Made by a program: the position numbers and the translations under genes
The notes under the pieces: model-generated
Database searches by the model: none
The model's input: the letters and a program-made list of their open reading frames with translations, nothing else
Told to the model about the DNA's origin: nothing
Shown here: positions 37,501-45,667 of the stretch, piece by piece
How positions within the stretch are numbered: position 1 is the first letter of the stretch
Layout: each line of letters opens with the position of its first letter
Source: CAZDET01 sp964504335
GTDB lineage: Bacteria > Bacteroidota > Bacteroidia > Chitinophagales > Saprospiraceae
Direction of reading: 5' to 3'
NCBI GenBank assembly: GCA_964504335.1
Contig: CAZDET010000012.1
Span: 1 to 64,000 of the forward strand
Length of the DNA: 64,000 nt

Positions 37501-39324
37501 GGTCACCACGCACTGCCTTACCCGATAAGACACGGAAATCGGATACACTCCAAATCCACTGGCTCCGGCTGCGTCGGCGTCGAATATCCCTTCTACCGAA
37601 TCCACGACACCGGGGCCAGACCACGTCAAGGTACCCCCCGCGGGTTGGAGATTGAGGTCCGAATCCGGCAACAGCTGGAAACGCCCTGGATACAGGCAGG
37701 AAGTTGCCGTATCCGGGGCATTCATAGAAGGAAGGGCCTGAATGACCACATCCGTATTTTTGCTTACCGTACACCCTATCGCGTCGGCGTATTCGTAGTT
37801 GAGCTCGAAGGACCCCGGACCACTTACTGCCGGGTCAAAAACCCCATTGGCTGCATCTACGATACCCGGCCCTTTCCAAACTCCGCCGGTGGGGCTGAAG
37901 GTCAATTGCACCGGCTCCGCCGACTCGCAAAGTCGCAGCCGGTCCTGCACGTCGACATCGGCTGCGGCCCTAACTTCCAAATCGATCGATTGCTCTCCGC
38001 CACAGGCATTTTCCAGGCGATAAGTCAAAGTATGGGTGCCCACGCCCGCTTGCTGGGGGTTAAACCGGCCATTGGAGCTAATCGAAGGCCCCGACCAAAC
38101 ACCCCCTTCGGGCACCGCCGTTAACTGAACTGGATCGGAAGCCGTACAAAGTGGTTCATCGGGAGCTGATATGGTAACGGCGATGGGAATTTCCACCGTC
38201 ACATCCATAGTGTCACGAAACGCACCACATTCGCTATCCGCCCGGATGATCACTTGTCCGCTTTGGTCGAAGCGCACCGGGCCGGGATCAAACCCTCTCG
38301 ACTGCCCGGGCTGTCCGTTTACAAAGGTCCAGGTAACCCGTGAAATCCGCTCCTGATCCACATAGTTAGCGCTGGGCGTAAAGGTGGCACTTTGGCAGAA
38401 GGGATCGACGGGTATTAATGCTGCCGTAGGCGGATCAAAAACGCGTATAGTATCCCGGCGGGTGGCGCGCCCGCATTCGTTTTTCGTTCTCAGGGTCAGG
38501 ATGTAGGTGCCGGCCTGTTCGAACCGCAGTCGAGGTTCGCGGGAGGTATCGTCGGTGTTGCCGACAAATTCCACTCCGGCAGATGGGCTAACGGACCAAT
38601 CGTATTCTAGCTTCTGGCTGGTGTTGTTATTGATCGTGAAGGTGTGCGGAGCACAGCCGTTGAGCTGTTCCGGCGTCAATTCAATTTCGGCATCGGGAGC
38701 GGGCGTTACCCGAATCAACCCGGAGTCAATATCCATGCCACAGTCGTTAAATACTTCCACCACTGCCCAGTACTCACCGGGTTCATCGTAGGTGTGCTGG
38801 GGAGAAGGATCGCTGCTGGTATTGCCGTCGCCGAAGCTCCAGTGCACACTATCGGCATTACATATTTCGACGCTGAAATTGGTTTCCTCACCGGCACAGG
38901 CAATGCCGGGCACGAATTTTACACGGGGTACGTACTTAACCAACACCCCCGTACGCTGGAAGTGACAGCTTTTTTCGGTACCACAAGTCCGCTGGATTTC
39001 TAGGGTGATTTCGTAATAAGTGGCACCAGTGAGACAAGCATCTTCATCCGACTCCTTATAGCTATGAGTCAGGCTGGCCGTATTGGTTACGGTGTCGCGC
39101 GTGCCGTCTCCCCAGTCGAATACGTAAAAATCGATATCCGATTCATCGGTGAGGTTACGCACGCTAAACGGGGTACCTTCGCAGACGACGGTCTGCTGGC
39201 TGTTCAATACGAATTTAGCGACGATATCACCGCAGTCATCACTAATGCATTGTCCCCAAATAGTAGATGCCATTCCGCAGAACAGCAGAATCAGCCAGGT
39301 CGAATTTCGGCTCATGGTTCGCAT
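34510..39324 (-). CDS. Giant PKD-repeat surface protein with T9SS type B sorting domain (giant 2)
   Basis: 1604 residues from ATG 39324; the frame continues upstream to 39372 but lacks homology there. Signal peptide ends IWGQ. The layout is the same as in giant 3: QCISDDCGDIVA start, about four PKD-like domains, five 'GG.W.GPG' repeats, nine PKD domains and a C-terminal type B signal (LHFPNAFSPETGRGDVRVFKP to YYKGSVTLLR). It is far closer to giant 3 than to giant 1, so these two probably arose by a recent duplication. PorP2 lies directly upstream; 105 bp after the stop comes porP3, which may make a four-gene transcript. Confidence 0.92.
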   Translation of the reverse strand: MRTMSRNSTWLILLFCGMASTIWGQCISDDCGDIVAKFVLNSQQTVVCEGTPFSVRNLTDESDIDFYVFDWGDGTRDTVTNTASLTHSYKESDEDACLTGATYYEITLEIQRTCGTEKSCHFQRTGVLVKYVPRVKFVPGIACAGEETNFSVEICNADSVHWSFGDGNTSSDPSPQHTYDEPGEYWAVVEVFNDCGMDIDSGLIRVTPAPDAEIELTPEQLNGCAPHTFTINNNTSQKLEYDWSVSPSAGVEFVGNTDDTSREPRLRFEQAGTYILTLRTKNECGRATRRDTIRVFDPPTAALIPVDPFCQSATFTPSANYVDQERISRVTWTFVNGQPGQSRGFDPGPVRFDQSGQVIIRADSECGAFRDTMDVTVEIPIAVTISAPDEPLCTASDPVQLTAVPEGGVWSGPSISSNGRFNPQQAGVGTHTLTYRLENACGGEQSIDLEVRAAADVDVQDRLRLCESAEPVQLTFSPTGGVWKGPGIVDAANGVFDPAVSGPGSFELNYEYADAIGCTVSKNTDVVIQALPSMNAPDTATSCLYPGRFQLLPDSDLNLQPAGGTLTWSGPGVVDSVEGIFDADAAGASGFGVYPISVSYRVRQCVVTDEFLLTVKEPPQVEAIDDRRVCLDREEILLTATPAGGRWRGPGIKNNGLINLRAIGEGAFQYIYRYREGTTCQAEDTVQVSVADLTKAAAGDDVTICQDSPIFEMAPATPAGGIWTGPGVIDGQSGRIDPSALEPGVHVLVYQIAEPGLDCSANDTVLVEVKPKPSGLFGPEESLCVNTPITFVSAYKGQGTFQWDFGDGTTATGDTVVRSFAEGTYRVRLDIETPFGCQGSRFQDIVIAGPPRLDFTPDIGEGCAPLMVGFDNDSRGANLRYEWDFGNGRVSNKEVPDSVLYEPMGLDSQFVVTLRAYNGCGEQTIKDTIRLQGVPEAIFATQVDDGCAPLEISFANASTGIPDTYQWDLGNGNFSVDFLPRPQIYEGDPEGNKEYYLSLTVANKCGTDTAFDTIVVQPPEVRAFISLDTARGCVPLTLEFENFATPGANVNWEFGDGGTSAAPDAIHTFDSAGIFTIRQIAENGCSSDTAQVQIEIFPKPQIAMEVPTTACLGDSIRFSNRSPTAITTLWDFGDGTTSNRRNPNHRYDSAGTYTVRMLIYDANSDCPAEDSTTITILPRPDAALEADVLNGCPPLQVCFTNLSTDAQSFEWNFGDGNTSSDVAPCHVFTEPGRHRVRLRGVDPNGCFSDSATVEVLVYDAPIAAVAPVDPLNCGLPDTLRLEDQTQGGTDYFWTVSDGQLSDLTNPTFIFEQEGTVDIQLVVTNSFGCADTTSLQRTSQIGPIADFNLPNGSGCAPVTVQFENLSENADSYQWVFGNRTTSTEFEPTVTFDRAGAYSARLIASYQNTCFDTLDLASSVEILPSPEAAFTWTELPDDPGTIVFRNLSTNALGYEWDFGDGFFSEEENPTHSFTRNAEGQVVWEVKLMAYNDNSCIDTALAEVAPEPLFALHFPNAFSPETGRGDVRVFKPAGLGIEEWHLQIYTPWGELVWESEALEGGQPAAAWDGTHRRTGKLLPQGAYAYQATVLFLNGVRKYYKGSVTLLR

Positions 39325-39479
39325 TGGCTTAGAAGAGAAGCCGACCTTCCCTTCATATCGTTTTAAAATCACATTCTCTGCACCACGGCATTAGTTGCTG
39401 TTGCCGCGGCTTGCATGGGATATATTCAGACGGGGCAAAAAGGGTATTGTGTTGGGGATAGCTGCTTTATAGATAGAAT

Positions 39480-40649
39480 TCACTTATTCCTGTACCAGAT
39501 GCCCTCCCACCGTTTCCGGTGCCGGCGGCCCACGGAGGGGCACCTCATGCTTTTTCCCGGTCCGCGCGCATCCGGATCGAGCTTGCTCATCAGGCCGCAA
39601 AACAGACCGTTCGACTGCAGGTAGTACTTGACAGACACCTCGAAGGTCCCGCCCGTATTGGAGCGAAGACCGCCGACGTTCAGATCGTAGCTCAGCCCAA
39701 TGTCGATCGCCTGGCGTCGATCCAGATTCCAGCCAAATCCCAGGTAGCAGCTCAATCCGTCCGTATTTTGGAAACCTGCTGCCGGGTGGTAATTCTGGTA
39801 GAACAACCCCAGGGAAGCCCCCTCGTAGTAGCCAAGGAAGCCTAACGAGGTAACTCCTAAGCCGCCCTGCTGTTCATGCCGAACTTGGGGTACAAAACGA
39901 AAAATGTCCAGCTTATTACCAATTCGGAAAAAAGGCGCGTATAGTCCCAAGTGTATTACGTATCGGGGCGGCAAACCGGTAGTGAGTCCCTGAAGGGATT
40001 CAATGGGGCCGGTATCCAACCGAAAGTTAAGAGCATTATGGACAGCCACGCCCAGCTCGAACTCCATACTTTCCTTCCACTTAGTGGGCGTATCCCATCG
40101 AATCAGAGCCCCCAGATTGACCCCTCCGAAGCTAACCGGAATGGCCTCATTTGCCTGAAACTGGGAGGGCCGCACATTCCCATCGAGCGGATCGAGCTGG
40201 TCACTGAACACGAGTCGATCCCAGTCGATGGTCTTTCGCATATAATAAGGGGCAAACGCAAACCGGATATTGACGGGCCGGCTCGGAGTACCGAGCGGCA
40301 ACACTCCCGCAATGGGTAGGGCCGCCGCCTGGGTTTCCAGGTTGCCTTCTCCTTCCACATCTCGCCACAATTGCAATCCAATCGCCAATGGCGTGCAACT
40401 CTCCAATCCCTCGTACGCGACGTACTGAGACCGAAAACCACCGTCGATGTCCGCCCACTGCTGCCGGTACACAGCCGTCAGACTAATGCCCCCATCCATG
40501 CCGGTGTAGGCGGGGTTTAGGTACATCGAGTTATTGTAAAACTGGGAAAAAATGGGGTCTTGCGCAGTGGATAGCAATGGTATACAAACCAGAAAAAGGC
40601 CCGTAACCAAAGGGTACGGTGAGAACAAATGCAGCAAGAATGCCTGCAT
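39480..40649 (-). CDS. PorP/SprF family type IX secretion membrane protein (porP2)
   Basis: 389 residues from ATG 40649. An upstream in-frame ATG at 40688 exists, but 40649 places the signal peptide (ending LLSTAQ) at the same distance from the mature DPIFSQFYNNS start as in porP1 and porP3. It also leaves a -7-like box (TACTTTAG, 40690-40697) 41 nt upstream. The barrel is nearly superimposable on porP3, including the tail MRCPSVGRRHRKRWEGIWYR. It sits 155 bp upstream of giant 2 and is inferred to be its export/anchoring partner. Confidence 0.92.
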   Translation of the reverse strand: MQAFLLHLFSPYPLVTGLFLVCIPLLSTAQDPIFSQFYNNSMYLNPAYTGMDGGISLTAVYRQQWADIDGGFRSQYVAYEGLESCTPLAIGLQLWRDVEGEGNLETQAAALPIAGVLPLGTPSRPVNIRFAFAPYYMRKTIDWDRLVFSDQLDPLDGNVRPSQFQANEAIPVSFGGVNLGALIRWDTPTKWKESMEFELGVAVHNALNFRLDTGPIESLQGLTTGLPPRYVIHLGLYAPFFRIGNKLDIFRFVPQVRHEQQGGLGVTSLGFLGYYEGASLGLFYQNYHPAAGFQNTDGLSCYLGFGWNLDRRQAIDIGLSYDLNVGGLRSNTGGTFEVSVKYYLQSNGLFCGLMSKLDPDARGPGKSMRCPSVGRRHRKRWEGIWYRNK

Positions 40650-41261
40650 ATGTGAGTGCGTAGTTTGGCGATTGAATGTGCGTGTCATTGCTAAAGTATT
40701 AATATAAATCCGCCAAGTATGTTAAGGATCCGTTAAGAGAAGGACCTTTAACATACCCACCAACTGGTGGAAATAACTTATCGCTTGCCATCAGACAGAC
40801 GGCAAAATTACCACAAAAAGGGTATGGAAATCGGAAATGATGGGAGGAACCTAGTTGCTATTGGTAAGTCGCGGAGTATTCTAATGAGGGTACGGTACAA
40901 ATTATGGGATAAAAATAGGAATTAAATTAGGAAAAGGTATATTTTGGGAGTATAAAAAGGATAAACATATCCATTGTGGATATATCCTGTCATTTTCTAC
41001 TTATCTTAACCAGCAAGAGGAACTAAATTGCCCATATTGACGTTCTTCTTAAGCAACTATCGTTCACCAGTTTGGTGGATAAGCTTCAAACATCGCTCAC
41101 CCCAGTCGAAAGACTTCAAGCTTTGACGGTATCTCCATTGACGGTTCCCAGACGTTGATACGTAAAGCAATCCCTGCATATCCGAGTGTTTTTGATCCCT
41201 CTTTCCCCTTTGTGGATAGAGGAGACACGGGATAAGAATAGGTCATCTTAATGAGTTCAAT
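40650..41261. promoter_or_regulatory. Divergent regulatory region with repeated GTGGATA motifs
   Basis: About 610 bp separate porP2 (minus) from the glycosidase-like gene (plus). GTGGATA occurs three times (40976-40982, 41075-41081, 41212-41218), the first within ATATCCA-TTG-TGGATAT (40967-40983), which together with flanking GGATA and TATCC gives four alternating half-sites. Also present are CCACCA-AC-TGGTGG (40757-40770) and CACCA-GTT-TGGTG (41065-41077). This looks like an operator array controlling one or both transcripts. I see no ORF of interest. Confidence 0.45.
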
Positions 41262-44132
41262 ATGAACCTGCAGGGTTTCATTCGTCTACTATGTTGGGCC
41301 ACGGTCCTACTGGGATTCACAACTACTTCGTCAGCGCAACCGCCGGATCTTCCCCGTGCGGGTATGAACCTGGCTCCCCTCTCCTCCTGGAGTTCGCAGT
41401 TCCCCTTTAGTGATCTGGTTAAGGGTGGCATTTCGACCTGGCGCACTTTTCCGGGTGATGAAGAAGATCTCATTCCGGTAGATGCGCAAGGCTGGCCCAC
41501 CGAAATTCCGGCCGATTTCGACGGTATCAGCGCTATCCTGCTACTCGATACCTGGCGCAACGCCCCCGACGGGCACCTCACCATGCAATTTCAGGATCAC
41601 GCCCCCGGAGGCCAGTACGTACTGACCTGGGAAGGCGACCCAAGCGCCGAAATTCGTCTGGTTCGCGGTGGCAATCCTTATGACAACGAATTCGAAATCC
41701 TCGAAGAAACCCCCAATCGCAAAGTCTACAATATTCCGCAAAACGGCAGCATGTGGATCTACCTGCTCGATTTTGACCCTGCTGACTACCCGCGCAATAT
41801 CCGGGTCTGGATGCCCGAATTCGGGCCGGGCAATGCCCAAAGCGGAGCGGCCCGCGAGAACCCCTGCAGCATCTTTAATCCCGCATTTAAATCTCAACTG
41901 GAAAAGTTCGGCGTGCTGCGCTTCGCCGATTGGGGAGGAGTTAATAATAGTTCCGAAGTCAATTGGTCAGACCGCGTATTGCCCGACCAGGTGTACAACT
42001 CCGGCCGTGTGGCCTACGAAGACATGATCGAGTTGTGCAATGAAACACAGCGCGATTTCTGGGTCTGCGTCCCACACGCTGCTTCCGAAGATTATATCCT
42101 GCAACTCGCTAGTCTATTGAAAGACCGATTGGACCCGTCCCTACGGGTCTGGGTAGAGTATTCCAACGAAGTTTGGAATCCGAAATACGCCCAATACGAG
42201 TACGTAGAGAACAACAAATTGGATCCCTCGTCCTCACACGCCCACAATCTGGGGCTGTACGCCAAGCGTACCTGGGATTTGTTTGGACAGGTGTTCGGCA
42301 ATCAGCGCAACCGCCTCCTCAAGATACTGGCCGTTCAGACCGACGATGACTCCGTAGCCAAGTTCAGCACGCGGGCGGCAAACGGCGAGGCCGACGCCCT
42401 CGCCATCAATCACTACTTCAACTGGAATGTCGAGCAGTACATTCTGGAAAAAGAACTCTACAAAGCCTTCAATAAGGAAGCTGCACTCGACAGCGTCTTC
42501 GAATATTTGTCAAACCAGATGGAAAACAACTGGGATCGCGACAAAGATCCCGACGGAGCCGGCTGGTATAGCCGCCATAAGACCATCGCCGAAGCATCCG
42601 ACATACCGGTAATTTCCTATGCGGGCGGCCAGGAAGTCTACGATCGGGAGAGCGATACTTGTACCGTCTGTTTGGAAGATTTCAACTTCTTCTTGTACGA
42701 CATGCAATCGGATGCCCGCATGGGCGCCCTGACCAAGCGCAACCTCGAACAATGGGAAGCCTTCGGTTTTCGTACGGCGACCAGCTATTCGGACGTCGGC
42801 GGCAACCACGAACAAGGCCTCTGGGGCCACAAGCAATACTTATGGCAGACCGATGCTCCAAAGTGGAACAGCCTGATCGAATGGATCGATGCCAACCCCG
42901 ACGTGCTTCCCCCGCCTAAGGACGCACAGCCACCGGTCATCGAGGAATTTCGTTCCAATCCAGTCGACATCATCGCCGGCGACTCTGTGACACTAACCGC
43001 CACCGTCAGCGCGACCAAAGACATTGTGCAAGTCCATTTCATCCAGGACGGTATCCTGATTGGGGAAGATTCGGAAGGAGACGGCCAGCTGAACTACTCC
43101 TTCACCACGGGCGCGCTTGCTGCCGGCACTTACGAATTTACCGTGTGCGTAACGGATGCCTGCGACGTGGAAGTCTGCTCCGACCCCTGGACGGTGCAGT
43201 CCATTGCCAATGAAGAACCCCAGCCGCCAACCATTCAGATCACGCTACCGGAAAACGGGGCCTCCTACACCATCGATGAAATAATTCCTCTGGAAGCTAA
43301 GGCGGATGATGCCGACGGCACCGTCGAATCGGTCCAGTTCTTTTTGAATGGAACGCCTGTTCCGGAAGTGCCCACCGAATCCGGCAATACTTATAGCGTG
43401 GAGCTGGTAGATTTGGATAAAGGGGCCTACGAGATTACTGCTCGCGCCCGCGATAACGACAATCAAACTACCGTATCCGAGCCCATTGACATCGAGGTCA
43501 CCGATCCGGAAAACAACCCGCCGATCGTGCGCATCATTGCGCCCGTTACCGGCTCGACTTACACAGAAGGCGATCCCATTGAATTTGCTGCTACCGCATT
43601 CGATTTGGATGGGGTGATTCTGGCAGTGACGTTTTGCCGAAACGATACCCTGATCCAAAAGAGCGTGAACAGCCGCCAGGACACCTTTCGGATGACCGCG
43701 TCTGATTTACCGGTGGGCATTCACACGATTACCGCAAAAGCGGAAGACAATAACGGCGATATCCAAGCCTCGGTCGCCATTACCATAGAAGTCGTGCCCA
43801 AAGATGTGCCCGACCCCGATCCTGACCCGGAACCAGATCCAGAACCCGAGCCCGACCCCGAGCCGGAACCACAGGATACCTTATCTCCCCGACCGGTATT
43901 CACCCCCAATGGCGATGGCATCAACGACCTCTGGGTGGTAGACAATCCGGGCCAGCTACCTATGCAGGTTCGCATTTTCAATCGCAACGGCATCGAGGTT
44001 TACGCGTCGCCCAACTACCAGAACGACTGGGACGGTACTTACCGGGGCGATTTCTTGCCAACAGATGCTTACTATTTTGAAATCATTGCCGGCGATAAAA
44101 CCCTCACCGGTAGCATTACCCTCGTTCGATAA
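41262..44132 (+). CDS. Glycosidase-like (TIM-barrel) secreted protein with T9SS type B sorting domain
   Basis: 956 residues. The signal peptide ends SSAQP. Residues ~30-545 resemble a family of secreted clan-A glycosidase-like or 'cellulose-binding' proteins, with a GMNLAPLSSWSSQFPF start, LRFADWGGVNNS, and VWVEYSNEVWNPKY containing the Asn302-Glu303 pair typical of clan-A acid/base sites. The nucleophile cannot be assigned with certainty. Three Ig-like domains follow (~560-845), then an Asp/Glu-Pro linker, then a type B CTD (PVFTPNGDGINDLWVV to GSITLVR). It is followed 11 bp later by a PorP/SprF-SPOR gene. The substrate is not evident. Confidence 0.85.
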   Translation: MNLQGFIRLLCWATVLLGFTTTSSAQPPDLPRAGMNLAPLSSWSSQFPFSDLVKGGISTWRTFPGDEEDLIPVDAQGWPTEIPADFDGISAILLLDTWRNAPDGHLTMQFQDHAPGGQYVLTWEGDPSAEIRLVRGGNPYDNEFEILEETPNRKVYNIPQNGSMWIYLLDFDPADYPRNIRVWMPEFGPGNAQSGAARENPCSIFNPAFKSQLEKFGVLRFADWGGVNNSSEVNWSDRVLPDQVYNSGRVAYEDMIELCNETQRDFWVCVPHAASEDYILQLASLLKDRLDPSLRVWVEYSNEVWNPKYAQYEYVENNKLDPSSSHAHNLGLYAKRTWDLFGQVFGNQRNRLLKILAVQTDDDSVAKFSTRAANGEADALAINHYFNWNVEQYILEKELYKAFNKEAALDSVFEYLSNQMENNWDRDKDPDGAGWYSRHKTIAEASDIPVISYAGGQEVYDRESDTCTVCLEDFNFFLYDMQSDARMGALTKRNLEQWEAFGFRTATSYSDVGGNHEQGLWGHKQYLWQTDAPKWNSLIEWIDANPDVLPPPKDAQPPVIEEFRSNPVDIIAGDSVTLTATVSATKDIVQVHFIQDGILIGEDSEGDGQLNYSFTTGALAAGTYEFTVCVTDACDVEVCSDPWTVQSIANEEPQPPTIQITLPENGASYTIDEIIPLEAKADDADGTVESVQFFLNGTPVPEVPTESGNTYSVELVDLDKGAYEITARARDNDNQTTVSEPIDIEVTDPENNPPIVRIIAPVTGSTYTEGDPIEFAATAFDLDGVILAVTFCRNDTLIQKSVNSRQDTFRMTASDLPVGIHTITAKAEDNNGDIQASVAITIEVVPKDVPDPDPDPEPDPEPEPDPEPEPQDTLSPRPVFTPNGDGINDLWVVDNPGQLPMQVRIFNRNGIEVYASPNYQNDWDGTYRGDFLPTDAYYFEIIAGDKTLTGSITLVR
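43809..43872 (+). repeat. Asp/Glu-Pro linker encoded by degenerate hexamer repeats
   Basis: About 20 codons alternate Pro with Asp or Glu in DPDP/EPEP runs, built on a GACCC-type 6-bp unit with third-position changes. It forms a stiff acidic spacer between the Ig domains and the sorting domain. Such repeats can change length by slippage. Confidence 0.8.
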
Positions 44133-44143
44133 TCATCATCCCA

Positions 44144-45514
44144 ATGAAACTCAGTGCGCGCATTTTTGGATTGGGTATTCTATTCCTGCTATTGTTAGCG
44201 AATGAGGCCTATACACAAGCCTACCCAATCACCAATCAATATTTGCTCAATCCCTACGTATATAATCCTGCCTTTGCCGGAGCTAGTGGATATACCGAAG
44301 TATTTGCCAGTTATCGCACCCAGTGGGCCTCCATTGAAGGGGCCCCCGAAACGGCTCTTTTCACTATTTCGCATCCAACGGCCAGCCGGCTCTCGATCGG
44401 CGGCATTTTTCGCTCCGATGAGCGCGGCTTGCTGCGCACCAATTCGGTGCAGGGTACCATCGTGACTTCCGTACCGATCTGGGCCGGTCACTCGCTAAGT
44501 GCGGGTATTTCCGCAGGGGCTACCCATACGACATTGGAAACCAGCTCGCTCAGCTCCGATATTTATGCCTCTGATCCCATGCTGTCGGAAACCCCTTTTG
44601 GCAATATGGACCTGGACGTCAGCGTGGGTATTCGCTACGGCGTGGGTGGTTTTCAATTGGGCCTGGCTATTCCACGGGTGGTATCGCCGGTGTATTTGGT
44701 ATCCGCCAGTTACCGCATCGATACCAAGTCTGCGATTTCAATCGAGCCGAACGTGTTGTTCCGCACCACCGAAGGGCTTCCCTCCCGTACGGAAGCAGGA
44801 CTTACTGTTTACCTCGGCGATCAATTCTGGTTGGGCGGTGCTTACCGCCAGAGCTACGGCGGCATGGCCTTCGCGGGCGTACGCGCCCTGGATCGACTCA
44901 CACTGAGCTATTCCTACGAAGCGGCCACCGTTCTGACCGGCGGCATGCCCAACAGCACGCACGAGCTGATGGTCGGCATTCGCATTGGACAAAAGAAGGA
45001 ATCCCTCTTTCCGGAGGCCGATAAACCGCGTCGGGAAATCCTCATCGTCCAAAATCCCCCCGACACCGAAGAATCGGATGACCCCGGCGCAGTCGAGTTG
45101 CCGGCCGACCCACCCATCATACCCAGCGGCGAATTGGTAGACACGCCCCCTGCCCCCGTAGCGGATACTTCGGCTACCATTGCCAAAGAACTGGCCAGCC
45201 GGGGCGTCACGGAGGCACGCGTCGAGTCGGTTACCCCCGGCATGGCCCGCGACCAGGGTCTGGAAACGCTGGAAGGCGGCCACTACGTCATGATTGGCGC
45301 TTACCAGTTCGTGGCCAATGCCGATCGCTTCGTCGAAGAAACCCGGAGCAAGGGCTACCCGGTCGATATGTTCTTCAACCCGAGCCGCAATTTGTACTAC
45401 GTCTACTCGCAGCGCTACGATCTGGGGGATATTTCCAATGCGGTGCAACACTTCCAGGATCTGCTAAAGACGACGGAGTTTGAGGATGCTTGGATTTTTA
45501 CGATTGAGGAGTGA
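44144..45514 (+). CDS. PorP/SprF family protein fused to a C-terminal SPOR-like domain
   Basis: 456 residues. The signal peptide ends AYTQA. A PorP/SprF barrel (~25-290) begins YPITNQYLLNPYVYNPAFAG, followed by a Pro/Glu-rich linker (~290-375). The C-terminal ~75 residues (HYVMIGAYQFVANADRFVEE, GYPVDMFFNPSRNLYYVY, then ALKT-like helix and DAWIF) match the SPOR fold, which binds denuded peptidoglycan. It is distant from porP1-3 and lacks their basic Cys tail. It starts 11 bp after the glycosidase-like gene, so it is probably its dedicated outer membrane partner, with the SPOR domain reaching into the periplasm. Confidence 0.85.
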   Translation: MKLSARIFGLGILFLLLLANEAYTQAYPITNQYLLNPYVYNPAFAGASGYTEVFASYRTQWASIEGAPETALFTISHPTASRLSIGGIFRSDERGLLRTNSVQGTIVTSVPIWAGHSLSAGISAGATHTTLETSSLSSDIYASDPMLSETPFGNMDLDVSVGIRYGVGGFQLGLAIPRVVSPVYLVSASYRIDTKSAISIEPNVLFRTTEGLPSRTEAGLTVYLGDQFWLGGAYRQSYGGMAFAGVRALDRLTLSYSYEAATVLTGGMPNSTHELMVGIRIGQKKESLFPEADKPRREILIVQNPPDTEESDDPGAVELPADPPIIPSGELVDTPPAPVADTSATIAKELASRGVTEARVESVTPGMARDQGLETLEGGHYVMIGAYQFVANADRFVEETRSKGYPVDMFFNPSRNLYYVYSQRYDLGDISNAVQHFQDLLKTTEFEDAWIFTIEE

Positions 45515-45646
45515 TTGGGCGTTTAGGCAATTCTGCCTACCGGAAGGGACCACTCGCCTATTCTAGAAAAGCCCGAGCCGGTACGCGTGCCGTTGCACGG
45601 TCCGGCCCGGATTCCACACACTAGCCTAATTTTTTAGGTGGTGGGG

Positions 45647-45662
45647 TGGCGAGTACTCGCCA
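45647..45662. repeat. 16-bp perfect palindrome between convergent genes
   Basis: TGGCGAGTACTCGCCA is fully self-complementary and lies 5 bp beyond the end of giant 1. It has no loop, so it is a better protein site than hairpin. The 153-bp convergent spacer also contains CCTAA-TTTT-TTAGG (45625-45638) and a GC-rich hairpin region, which may act as a bidirectional terminator. Confidence 0.5.
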
Positions 45663-45667
45663 TCTCA

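Noticed and set aside
43721..43993. Minus-strand frame with Gly-Ser repeats
   Set aside because: It is the complement of the Asp/Glu-Pro linker in the glycosidase-like protein.
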